The notes beneath the pieces are model-generated. The model saw only the letters and a program-made list of their open reading frames with translations, did not search any database and had not been told where the DNA came from. A DNA stretch of 64,000 nucleotides. Source: Pseudomonas sp. RC10. GTDB lineage: Bacteria; Pseudomonadota; Gammaproteobacteria; Pseudomonadales; Pseudomonadaceae. The position numbers were made by a program, and so were the translations under genes. The DNA is taken from assembly GCF_038397775.1 (NCBI RefSeq), contig NZ_CP151650.1, forward strand, positions 3,348,001-3,412,000, given 5' to 3'. The first letter of the stretch is position 1. The number at the start of each line of letters is the position of its first letter. This document shows, in pieces, positions 42,336-49,508 of this stretch.

Positions 42336-42425
42336 CTGTAGGAGCGAATTTATTCGCGAAGGTGGTACATCCGACGCAGCTCTGTCGTCTGCCAGATCCC
42401 TTCGCGAATGAATTCGCTCCCACAG
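42336..42425. repeat. REP inverted pair (REPIN)
   Basis: CTGTAGGAGCGAATTTATTC ... GAATGAATTCGCTCCCACAG around a centre containing GACGCAGCTCTGTCGTC. Confidence 0.85.
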
Positions 42426-42486
42426 GGGGATGGTGGAGCTACACAGATTTGCGCCCAACGTAAAAGAGTCAGACGCGTCGCTTGCC

Positions 42487-42522
42487 TTTGGCTTTGGCTT
42501 TGGCTTTGGCTTTGGCTTTGGC
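42487..42522 (+). repeat. (TTTGGC)6 simple repeat
   Basis: Six exact tandem copies of TTTGGC followed by degenerate TGTGGC. It is next to the start of long repeat copy B, as the GCGAAA tract is next to copy C. Confidence 0.9.
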
Positions 42523-42561
42523 TGTGGCTTTTGATCTTCCTACGCAATGGCTCAATCACCG

Positions 42562-42846
42562 CAGAACGCGACTTGGGTGCAGGCCGAGCGCAGGCGGCGC
42601 GGAGTGGGTCGAGCGGCATGGATGCCGCGAGAGCCGCGCTGGGCCATGGATGGCCCTTCGCGGCGGGCCCACGGAGCGTCGTCGGAGTGAGGGAACCCGA
42701 CGAAGGAGGGCCAAGCCAGGAGCAGGCACCCTTGGTTACTTGGGGTGCTTTTCCAAGTAACTCGCCGAAGGCGAAACCTTCTGCCCCCAGGCAGAACCCG
42801 CTGTAAGAGCGGAACCGTAATTAGCCGTTACCGCAGCATCGGATAT
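42562..42846 (+). repeat. Long dispersed repeat, copy B
   Basis: About 285 bp in the same orientation as copy A (24907). The core GAACGCGACTTGGGTGCAGG ... CCACGGAGCGTCG matches, with an outer end GCCGTTACCGCAGCATCGGA that pairs with the start of inverted copy C at 41859. Confidence 0.8.
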
Positions 42847-42890
42847 CCCCACGATCTAAAAGCCAACAAAAAAATTTCCAAACCTCTGAT

Positions 42891-42919
42891 GGAACCGATC
42901 CCACCCCCGTTACCACCTA
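42891..42919 (+). promoter_or_regulatory. hrp box (HrpL promoter) of the hrpA operon
   Basis: GGAACC (42891-42896), 16-bp spacer, CCACCTA (42913-42919): a perfect HrpL consensus. It lies 45 bp before ATG 42965 of hrpA. Confidence 0.92.
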
Positions 42920-42964
42920 TCAGCACCAAGCACTTCCGCTGGTGATGACCCAGGAGTAATCGAC

Positions 42965-43273
42965 ATGGCCGTAGGTATGAACCCAATCTCGATGATCGGC
43001 AACCTCACCCAAGGCGCCGCTGGCGCGTTGTCCAGCATCAAGCAGGAAAGCAGCATCACCGACTCCGCCGCACCCTCCAAGGCTGAAGCCGCGCAAAACG
43101 CCGCGACCGAAAAATCCGACGCCAGCTCTGCACGACTGATCGCCATGCAGACCGACGCCGACATCAAGAAACAAACCAACGACGTCCTCAGCGCCATCCG
43201 TTCCGGCAAGGAAGATAGCTCGAACAAGGCGATCAGTGCCGAGGCGCAAAACGCCAAAGGTATCAGCTACTGA
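42965..43273 (+). CDS. hrpA: HrpA, type III secretion pilus subunit
   Basis: A 102-residue small, Ser/Ala-rich, cysteine-free protein. It diverges at the N-terminus but ends DVLSAIRSGKEDSSNKAIS...NAKGISY, the conserved C-terminal region of P. syringae HrpA pilins. HrpA polymerises into the extracellular Hrp pilus through which harpins and effectors travel. An hrp box precedes it and hrpZ follows after 53 bp, with a hairpin between them. The pilin is slightly shorter than the roughly 110 residues usual in P. syringae. Confidence 0.92.
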   Translation: MAVGMNPISMIGNLTQGAAGALSSIKQESSITDSAAPSKAEAAQNAATEKSDASSARLIAMQTDADIKKQTNDVLSAIRSGKEDSSNKAISAEAQNAKGISY

Positions 43274-43284
43274 TCATTCAGAGC

Positions 43285-43303
43285 GCCCCCTGAAAAAGGG
43301 GGC
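43285..43303 (+). terminator. Intra-operon hairpin between hrpA and hrpZ
   Basis: GCCCCC-TGAAAAA-GGGGGC, a perfect 6-bp GC stem 12 bp after the hrpA stop, without a T run. It may attenuate read-through or stabilise the hrpA message, giving more pilin than downstream products. Confidence 0.55.
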
Positions 43304-43326
43304 AACCCCCTGACATTGGAGGTTTC

Positions 43327-44412
43327 ATGCTAAGTCTCAACGCCAGTATCAACCCGCTGCAGAACGCGCACATCGGCACCGTCGTGTCCACCGGCGGGAT
43401 CGGCGGTCAACAAGGGCCGCAACAGTCGCTCAAGGACGTCATCGACAAGCTCGCCGGCGCGCTGACCAAGGACGGTCACCTGGACCAGGATTCGCCGCTC
43501 GGCAAAATGGTCGGCGACCAGATGAAAAAGATGAACCCTCTGGCCGCGATGGTCGGCGGCTCGCCGGACATGATCAAGGCAGCCTTGGGCGACGTGATCA
43601 AAGACAAGCTGGGCGACAACTTCGGCGCGGCGGCGGACTTCGGCCTGGGCGGCGGCGCCAGCAGTGGCGCGGGCAAGCCGGACCTGATGTCCCAAGTGCT
43701 GAACGGCCTGGGTAAAGCTTCGTTGGATGACCTTTTGAGCAAGCAGGGTGATGGAACGAAGTTTTCCTCCGATGACATGCCGATGCTGGACAAGGTCGCG
43801 CAGTTCATGGACCAGAACCCGAGCAAATTCCCCGCGCCGGATTCCGGGTCGTGGAAGAACGAGCTCAAGGAAGACAACTACCTCGACAAGAGCGAAACCA
43901 GCGCCTTCCGTGCCGCACTGGACATGCTCGGTGGCCAGTTGGATCAGCAGCAAAGCGGCGTTGCCGATGCCAGCAGCGGCGCGGGCAGTCCGACGGGCAG
44001 CACGCTGGCGGCGGACCCGACCGGTGGCCAAGGCGCATTGAGCGGCAATCCTGCTCAGGACCTGGGCCAGTTGCTCAGCGGTCTGCTGCAACAGGGCCTC
44101 AACGCCAGCACTGGCAATGGCGCGGGTAACAACGTCGGCAGCGGCCTAGGCTCTCCTGCGAACGATGCCGTGCAGCCGGGCAATTCGGGCAGCCAGGGCG
44201 TGGCCCAGGACCTTGGTCAGCTGCTGAGCGGCCTGATCGAGAAAGGCCTCGAAGCCAGCCAGGGCAACAACGGCAATGGCGCCGGCGCCACCGGTAACGG
44301 TGCGCCGCAAAACGCGTTGTTCGCGCAACACGACTTGCAAAACAGTCTGGGCCAGGCCGCCGACGCCATCGTCCAGGCACTGCTCGGATCAGGCAATAAC
44401 AGCGTTTCCTGA
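43327..44412 (+). CDS. hrpZ: HrpZ harpin
   Basis: A 361-residue Gly-rich, cysteine-free, acidic protein typical of secreted harpins. Conserved harpin blocks are SPLGKMVGDQM (56-66), KLGDNFGAAAD (94-104), MSQVLNGLGKASLDDLLSKQ (121-140), DDMPMLDKVAQFMDQNPSKF (149-168) and ELKEDNYLDKSETSAFRAAL (179-198). The C-terminal third contains a duplicated segment, QDLGQLLSGL...GL.AS.GN, at about 244-264 and 294-314. Harpins are exported by the Hrp pathway, associate with plant membranes and elicit a hypersensitive response. GACATTGGAGGTTTC precedes ATG 43327. Confidence 0.94.
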   Translation: MLSLNASINPLQNAHIGTVVSTGGIGGQQGPQQSLKDVIDKLAGALTKDGHLDQDSPLGKMVGDQMKKMNPLAAMVGGSPDMIKAALGDVIKDKLGDNFGAAADFGLGGGASSGAGKPDLMSQVLNGLGKASLDDLLSKQGDGTKFSSDDMPMLDKVAQFMDQNPSKFPAPDSGSWKNELKEDNYLDKSETSAFRAALDMLGGQLDQQQSGVADASSGAGSPTGSTLAADPTGGQGALSGNPAQDLGQLLSGLLQQGLNASTGNGAGNNVGSGLGSPANDAVQPGNSGSQGVAQDLGQLLSGLIEKGLEASQGNNGNGAGATGNGAPQNALFAQHDLQNSLGQAADAIVQALLGSGNNSVS

Positions 44413-44450
44413 TAGAGCTTTCGTATCGACCCGTCTGCCGGAGAGCACCC

Positions 44451-44825
44451 GTGACCGTTTCCAACGTCAATCAACTCAAATCGCCATCCCCCGATCTTGA
44501 GCAACACCTTGATCAAGGACTGGTCAGCGGGCCTTCGCAGGCGGACGTCGATCTGTTCAATGCGGCCATGCGCCCCGACATGGCGCTGCAGCAGAGCCAC
44601 CTTTCCGAACAGATTGCCAGTGCCTTGTCCGAGCGACTGGGCACCATGGACAAGTTTTCCCAGCAGGCGGCGCGCAAGATGAAAAAGGCCTCCACCACCG
44701 ACGACCCGCTGGAGATCGCGCAGATGAGCCGATCCTTGTCGCAGTATTCGTTGCAAATGGCGTTGACCACCAAGGTCGTCAACAAGAGCGCTCAGGCGTT
44801 CGACAAGCTGACCAACCTGCAATAG
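44451..44825 (+). CDS. hrpB: HrpB, type III secretion inner-rod protein (SctI)
   Basis: A 124-residue helical protein starting at GTG 44451 after CCGGAGAGCACCC. The C-terminal part (EIAQMSRSLSQYSLQMALTT KVVNKSAQAFDKL) resembles SctI/inner-rod proteins and their needle-like helix. Its place between hrpZ and hrcJ is that of P. syringae hrpB. Confidence 0.88.
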   Translation: MTVSNVNQLKSPSPDLEQHLDQGLVSGPSQADVDLFNAAMRPDMALQQSHLSEQIASALSERLGTMDKFSQQAARKMKKASTTDDPLEIAQMSRSLSQYSLQMALTTKVVNKSAQAFDKLTNLQ

Positions 44826-44835
44826 AGGGTCTGGC

Positions 44836-45639
44836 GTGAAGTATCTGACTGCGGGTCTGATGTGCCTGATGTTGCTGCTCAGCGGATGCAGCGACGAGAC
44901 CGACCTGTTCAGCGGTCTGTCCGAGCAGGACTCCAACGATGTGGTGGCCAGCCTCGCCGATCAGCACATCGATGCGCGCAAACGCATGGAGAAAACCGGG
45001 GTGGTGATCACCGTCGCCACCGCCGACATCAACCGGGCCGTGCGCATTCTCGACGCCGCCGGTTTGCCTCGGCATTCGCGCACCAGCCTGGGTGAAATCT
45101 TCAAGAAGGAAGGCGTGATTTCAACGCCGCTGGAAGAGCGCGCCCGCTACATCTACGCCTTGTCGCAGGAACTGGAGGCGACGCTGTCGCAGATCGACGG
45201 CGTGATCGTGGCCCGGGTTCACGTGGTGCTGCCTGAACGGGTCGCGCCGGGCGAGCCGGTCCAGCCCGCATCGGCGGCGGTGTTCATTAAGCACACCTCA
45301 GCGCTCGACCCCGACAGCGTGCGCGGGCGCATTCAGCAGATGGTCGCCAGCAGCATTCCGGGGATGTCCGGCGAGCCGCTGGACTCGAAGAAATTCGCCA
45401 TCGTGTTCGTGCCCGCGGCAGAGTTTCAGGACACCGAACGGCTGGTCAATTTCGGGCCGTTTCTGGTGGACAGCGCGAACCTGGGCTTCTGGAAAAGCAT
45501 GCTATGGGCGGCGCCGTTTGTCGGGCTGGTGCTGATCCTGTTGCTGGTGTTGATCCTGCGCAGCGACTGGCGCAACGCGCTGTTGCAGCGGATCGGCCTG
45601 CGTCGCGACGAGGGTTCTAACCTGCCGGTGCGGGCGTGA
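44836..45639 (+). CDS. hrcJ: HrcJ, type III secretion inner-membrane ring lipoprotein (SctJ)
   Basis: A 267-residue YscJ/FliF-family lipoprotein. The signal peptide ends in the lipobox LLSGC; DLFSGLSEQDSNDVVASLAD opens the ring domain, and the conserved RVHVVLPE and AAVFIKHTSALD follow. A C-terminal transmembrane helix (LWAAPFVGLVLILLLVLIL) precedes a short cytoplasmic tail. It forms the inner ring of the basal body. GTG 44836 start; the stop overlaps the hrpD ATG by one base. Confidence 0.95.
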   Translation: MKYLTAGLMCLMLLLSGCSDETDLFSGLSEQDSNDVVASLADQHIDARKRMEKTGVVITVATADINRAVRILDAAGLPRHSRTSLGEIFKKEGVISTPLEERARYIYALSQELEATLSQIDGVIVARVHVVLPERVAPGEPVQPASAAVFIKHTSALDPDSVRGRIQQMVASSIPGMSGEPLDSKKFAIVFVPAAEFQDTERLVNFGPFLVDSANLGFWKSMLWAAPFVGLVLILLLVLILRSDWRNALLQRIGLRRDEGSNLPVRA

Positions 45640-46187
45640 TGCAAAACGCAACGCACGCTGCGATGGCGGACGCGGATCAGCGCTGGATTCAGTGGTGGTG
45701 CGCGCCTTGGCAATGGGCGCACGGCGACTGGCTGGCCCGATTCGCCGAGGACAGCGGGCTGCCAACGTCGGAGCTGTCGGGGGTGTTGCGCACCCGGCAT
45801 GGCGCGTTTTTGCACAGCGTCGGGATTGCGCCCAGTCAACCTCCCGCGCCGGTTGAGCCGGTGCTGCAATGGTTGACGCTCGATCCCGCTCAACAGCAGG
45901 CCGCGCTGCACCTCGCACAGAGCATATGCCTGGGGCGCGTGACGGATGAATCCCCTCATGAGCGCTGGTGCCGCGCCGTGGCCAAGGCGTTGCGTCCTGG
46001 CGTCTGGCTCGACGCTTCCGTGCACGATCCTCGTGAATTGTTGGCGGCCTGGGTGGGCGAGGATTGCTGGTCCCGGTTGCGCTTGAACTGGGCACCTGGC
46101 GCCGTGCCTGACGCGGTGATCGAGATGCCCGTCGGCAAATTGCACACGCTCTGGCAATCCGTCGTTTGGCGCGCCAGCACACCCTGA
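45639..46187 (+). CDS. hrpD: HrpD, type III secretion cytoplasmic accessory protein (SctK-like)
   Basis: A 182-residue soluble protein, Trp-rich at its N-terminus (QRWIQWWCAPWQWAHGDWLA). Position between hrcJ and hrpE and its length fit P. syringae HrpD, the SctK-type partner of the cytoplasmic sorting platform. ATG 45639 is used; an adjacent GTG at 45636 is equally readable. It ends 24 bp before hrpE. Confidence 0.85.
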   Translation: MQNATHAAMADADQRWIQWWCAPWQWAHGDWLARFAEDSGLPTSELSGVLRTRHGAFLHSVGIAPSQPPAPVEPVLQWLTLDPAQQQAALHLAQSICLGRVTDESPHERWCRAVAKALRPGVWLDASVHDPRELLAAWVGEDCWSRLRLNWAPGAVPDAVIEMPVGKLHTLWQSVVWRASTP

Positions 46188-46210
46188 CTCTTTCTCTCCG
46201 GGAATTCGAC

Positions 46211-46786
46211 ATGCTCGCCAAACGCCGCCTCGCCCTGGCTTCTTCCGATGTGCTGCTCGACACCATTCTGCGGCGGGACGACTTGGCCGATATCCAGCTC
46301 GCCGGGGACGTATTGCGCAATGCGCGCGAGGAAGCCGAGCAGATCCTTGCGGACACCCGCGAACAGGCGCAACGGGAAAAAGACCAGGCGCTGATGCAGT
46401 TCTGGGAACAGGCCAACGGCTTTCTGGACGCGTTCGAGCAGCAGCGGCAGACGTTGCAGCAAGAAGCGATGAGCGCTGTCGAAGACTTGCTCAACATCAC
46501 GCTCGCCCGACTGCTGGACGAGACCACGCTGGCCGAGCGGACACGGGTGCTGATCCGCAACCTCGCCGACAGCCAACGCCATGAAGCCGTCGCCACCCTC
46601 AGCGCGCACCCCGATCAGCTCGACGAACTTCGGGACTGGCTCGCGCAAAGCCGGTTTTCGGAACACTGGCAACTCAAGGCCGACCCCCTCATGCCGCCGC
46701 TAACCCTGCGCCTGAGCGACGCCAACGGCGCGTTCGACATTGACTGGACCAGCCTGAAACGCGGGCTGTTGGGGCAAGACGCGTAG
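46211..46786 (+). CDS. hrpE: HrpE, type III secretion stator protein (SctL)
   Basis: A 191-residue protein starting MLAKRRLALASSDVLLD. The long charged helix (AREEAEQILADTREQAQREK) is typical of SctL/FliH stators that bind the export ATPase, and the C-terminal domain has the FliH-like pattern. ATG 46211 is the expected start; the longer frame to 46166 begins inside hrpD. It is the last gene of the hrpA operon; the ATPase HrcN it should bind is not encoded in this window. Confidence 0.9.
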   Translation: MLAKRRLALASSDVLLDTILRRDDLADIQLAGDVLRNAREEAEQILADTREQAQREKDQALMQFWEQANGFLDAFEQQRQTLQQEAMSAVEDLLNITLARLLDETTLAERTRVLIRNLADSQRHEAVATLSAHPDQLDELRDWLAQSRFSEHWQLKADPLMPPLTLRLSDANGAFDIDWTSLKRGLLGQDA

Positions 46787-46804
46787 GTGCATCAACGCTC
46801 TCCA

Positions 46805-47441
46805 CAGTGGGAGCGAATTCATTCGCGAAGGGCTCGGACAGGCACTCGATCTGCGTCGCCTGTACTTCTTTTCGCGAATGAATTCGCTCCCACAGGTAAT
46901 CGGCGGCGCTGCCAAATGCTGAGCCTGACTCGGTTTCAACTGTAGGAGCGAATTCATTCGCGAGAGGCCAGTACATTCAACCCAGAAATGTCGGCTGCAC
47001 CAACGCTTCGCGAATGAATTCGCTCCCACAGGTAATCGGCGGCGCTGCCAAATGCTGAGACTGACTCGGTTTCAACTGTAGGAGCGAATTCATTCGCGAG
47101 AGGCCAGTACATTCAACCCAGAAATGTCGGCTGCACCGCCGCTTCGCGAATGAATTCGCTCCCACAGGTAATCGGCGGCGCTGCCAAATGCTGAGACTGA
47201 CTCGGTTTCAACTGTAGGAGCGAATTCATTCGCGAGAGGCCAGGACATTCAACCCAGAAGTGTCGGCTGCACCGCCGCTTCGCGAATAAATTCGCTCCTA
47301 CAGGTAATCGGCGGCGCTGCCAAATGCTGAGGCTGACTGGGTTTCAACTGTAGGAGCGAATTCATTCGCGAGAGGCCAGTACGTTCAACCCGGAAGTGTC
47401 GGCTGCACCGCCGTTTCGTGAATAAATTCGCTCCTACAGGT
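46805..47441. repeat. REPIN tandem array, 136-bp period
   Basis: A first REPIN (46805-46895) is followed by four REP pairs whose left arms CTGTAGGAGCGAATTCATTC start near 46940, 47076, 47212 and 47348, an exact 136-bp spacing. Each unit carries the same spacer AATCGGCGGCGCTGCCAAAT. The last unit has diverged most. The array fills the space between hrpE and the insertion sequence and contains no gene. Confidence 0.92.
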
Positions 47442-47558
47442 TTTTCGCCGCGCCCCATTATCCTGAACACCCCACCTTCCGTAGCAGCACAGCTGAACTG
47501 GCCTAATGATCCCGGACACCTCTTAAGGGCGATATGATTCGCCCATTCAGGAGGTTCC

Positions 47559-47867
47559 ATGCAAGAGCGAAAAACCTATACCCGCGAGTTCAAGCAACGT
47601 GCTGCCAGCATGGTTCTTGACGACAACTGTTCGGTTCCTGACGTCTGCGCATCGATGGACGTCGGCCCAACGGCTCTGCGCCGCTGGGTGGATCAGGTTC
47701 GTAAAGAGCGCCAGAAAGGCCAGCCTTTGGCAGGCACCAAAGCGATCAGCGACGAGCAGCGAGAACTCCAGCAGTTACGCGCCAAAATCAAACGCCTGGA
47801 GACCGAGGCCGAAATCTTAAAAAAGGCTACCGCTCTCTTGATGTCGGATCCCGATCGTTTTTCCTGA
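47559..47867 (+). CDS. IS3-family transposase OrfA
   Basis: A 102-residue protein with a helix-turn-helix (REFKQRAASMVLDDNCSVPD ... MDVGPTALRRWV) and a leucine-zipper-like helix (EQRELQQLRAKIKRLETEAE). ATTCAGGAGGTTCC precedes ATG 47559. Near its end the slippery heptamer A-AAA-AAG (47818-47824) allows a -1 shift into orfB, giving the OrfAB transposase. Confidence 0.92.
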   Translation: MQERKTYTREFKQRAASMVLDDNCSVPDVCASMDVGPTALRRWVDQVRKERQKGQPLAGTKAISDEQRELQQLRAKIKRLETEAEILKKATALLMSDPDRFS

Positions 47868-47968
47868 TTGAGGAACTGAGAGAGTCAGGTGCGTATCCGA
47901 CCAGCCAGCTTTGCTGCGCTCTTGGCGTTTCCCGAAGCGCGTTCTATGACTGGCTTCATCGCCGTTCG

Positions 47969-48706
47969 TTGCCTGATGCCAAGCGTGAGGCGCTCAAGGC
48001 CCAGGTCGTCCAATTGCATAGGGAAAGCAGGGAAAGTGCAGGTGCGAGAATGATCTCTCAGTCCTTGAAGGCGCTACAGATCAAGGTAGGGCGACATCTG
48101 GCTGGGAAACTCATGGCGGAGGCAAATCTGACCAGCAGGCAGCGCCGCCGCCATCAGTATCGCTCCAGAGGTGTCGAGGCCTTTGTCGCCAAGAACCTGC
48201 TCGAACGTAACTTCAAGCCAACAGGAGTCAATCAGGTCTGGTGTGGCGACGTCACCAGCCTGATGGTCGGGAAGCGCTGGTATCACTTGGCAGTGGTCAT
48301 TGATCTGTTCGCTCGCCGAATCGTTGGCTGGGCGTTTTCTCTGATCAATGACGCCAACCTGGTGAGCAAGGCACTGAGAATGGCGGTGGAGGTTCGAGGT
48401 AAACAGTCGGGTTTGATGTTCCATTCAGATCAAGGCTGCCAATACACCAGCCAGCGTTTCCAGTCCGAGCTGCTTGAGCATGGGATCACGCAAAGCATGA
48501 GCCGCAGGGGGCAATGCTGGGACAACGCACCAACGGAGCGATTTTTCGGCACGCTCAAGTCAGAATGGGTGCCTGCCAAGGGCTACTCAGAAATCGAAGA
48601 AGCTAGACGGGACATGACCAGCTTCTTCATGCGTTACAACCGAATCAGGCTCCACAGCTATAACAATTACCTGTCGCCGATAGCCATGGAGCTGCAGGCG
48701 GGGTGA
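47969..48706 (+). CDS. IS3-family transposase OrfB (DDE integrase core)
   Basis: The frame reads back without a stop to the frameshift site near 47820; the given start is the first ATG. The catalytic triad is complete: Asp in WCGDVTSL, Asp in FHSDQGCQYTS and Glu in APTERFFGTLKSE. The product is expressed mainly as the OrfAB fusion. All elements for transposition look intact, so the copy may still be active. Confidence 0.92.
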   Translation: MPDAKREALKAQVVQLHRESRESAGARMISQSLKALQIKVGRHLAGKLMAEANLTSRQRRRHQYRSRGVEAFVAKNLLERNFKPTGVNQVWCGDVTSLMVGKRWYHLAVVIDLFARRIVGWAFSLINDANLVSKALRMAVEVRGKQSGLMFHSDQGCQYTSQRFQSELLEHGITQSMSRRGQCWDNAPTERFFGTLKSEWVPAKGYSEIEEARRDMTSFFMRYNRIRLHSYNNYLSPIAMELQAG

Positions 48707-48804
48707 TCACCGTAATCGGTGTCCGGAAAGACTTGACCAGAACAAGCTTGCTGGTAGTGGAGACGATTACAACACGCGTCTAAAGCCTTTTTGTCACGTC
48801 ACAG

Positions 48805-48833
48805 GGAACCGGAGCGCGGCGTGTTTCCACTCA
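48805..48833 (+). promoter_or_regulatory. hrp box (HrpL promoter) of the hrpF operon
   Basis: GGAACC (48805-48810), 16-bp spacer, CCACTCA (48827-48833): a perfect HrpL consensus. It starts 60 bp after the IS end and lies 31 bp before the hrpF ATG. Confidence 0.92.
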
Positions 48834-48864
48834 GGGGATGAACCTTCACGTTGGAGTCGTCCCC

Positions 48865-49089
48865 ATGATCAGTTTCAAATCACTGCAAAACCACCTCGAT
48901 CATTCCTACAGCCGCGCCCAGAGCGACATGGAAGACGCCGCTGAAACCGCGTCCGACAGCGGCACGATGGAAGACCTTCAGGCGTTCAACGACGCGTCGC
49001 AACAAACCAACGTGGCGAATATGATCCTCAACGAAGGGCTGCGCGCCAAACACGGCATCACCAAAGCGATCATCGATGGAATTCAGTGA
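48865..49089 (+). CDS. hrpF: HrpF, type III secretion needle/pilus-related small protein
   Basis: A 74-residue protein starting MISFKSLQNHLDHSY, with ESAxD-type helical composition and the conserved GTMEDLQAFNDASQQ ... ANMILNEGLRAKHGITKAII. It fits P. syringae HrpF (SctF-like/YscF-type family). ATG 48865 follows CGTTGGAGTCGTCCCC; an upstream in-frame ATG at 48838 lies too close to the hrp box to be transcribed effectively. It overlaps hrpG by 14 bp. Confidence 0.9.
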   Translation: MISFKSLQNHLDHSYSRAQSDMEDAAETASDSGTMEDLQAFNDASQQTNVANMILNEGLRAKHGITKAIIDGIQ

Positions 49090-49507
49090 GTTCACGGCGA
49101 TCCTCGCCCAGTGGTGTGAGCAACGTCCGCTCACGCCGCTGGACTGCTGGATCGACGACGCCAACGCCCGGCTGGCGGTGCACGGAAACGGTCTCCGCAT
49201 CAGCCTCGACCTGCTCGATCCCTACGACGGCAGCGACCCTCAGCGTCTGGAAGCGTTATTGGGGCAGGGCGGTGCCAGCGTCGCCTGCGACTGCCTCGGT
49301 GCCTTGGCCATCGACCCCGAGACCCGCTGCGTCGTACTGCTCAGCTGGCTGCCCAATCCCTGCACGTCGGCGGATGCCCTCAATCGCCTCGAACAGCTGG
49401 CCAACCAGCGCGGCGCGATGCTCAGCCTGATGCAAACCTCCATGCGCCACGCCACGGCCCTGTCGTCGCCTCGCGCAACCCTCAATACCTGGCAACCGGG
49501 AGTGTGA
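49076..49507 (+). CDS. hrpG: HrpG, chaperone-like regulator
   Basis: A 143-residue acidic protein with a CesT-like chaperone profile (MEFSEFTAILAQWCEQRPL ... GNGLRISLDL, QRLEALLGQGG). In P. syringae HrpG binds HrpV and frees HrpS, so it acts positively on T3SS expression. It overlaps hrpF and is one base from the hrcC start. Confidence 0.87.
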   Translation: MEFSEFTAILAQWCEQRPLTPLDCWIDDANARLAVHGNGLRISLDLLDPYDGSDPQRLEALLGQGGASVACDCLGALAIDPETRCVVLLSWLPNPCTSADALNRLEQLANQRGAMLSLMQTSMRHATALSSPRATLNTWQPGV

Positions 49508-49508
49508 A

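Larger units (their letters stand above)
47494..48744 (+). mobile_element. Complete IS3-family insertion sequence (1251 bp) with 3-bp target duplication
   Basis: The ends are imperfect 27-bp inverted repeats whose inner 10 bp CCGGACACC match exactly, and both ends start TG. The target AGC is duplicated on both sides (47491-47493 and 48745-48747), the 3-bp size usual for IS3. orfA and orfB are intact with a -1 frameshift signal. It sits between the hrpA and hrpF operons and leaves the hrpF hrp box 60 bp away untouched, so no hrp gene is disrupted. Confidence 0.9.

Noticed and set aside
42482..42760. ORFs beginning with Ala-Leu repeats or SGSSGMDAARA peptides
   Set aside because: They are translations of the TTTGGC repeat and the long dispersed repeat, and the same peptide appears at other repeat copies.
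46895..47441. Possible CRISPR array in the 136-bp periodic repeats
   Set aside because: Repeats are long, palindromic REP pairs, and the spacers are the same sequence rather than unique. No cas gene is present.
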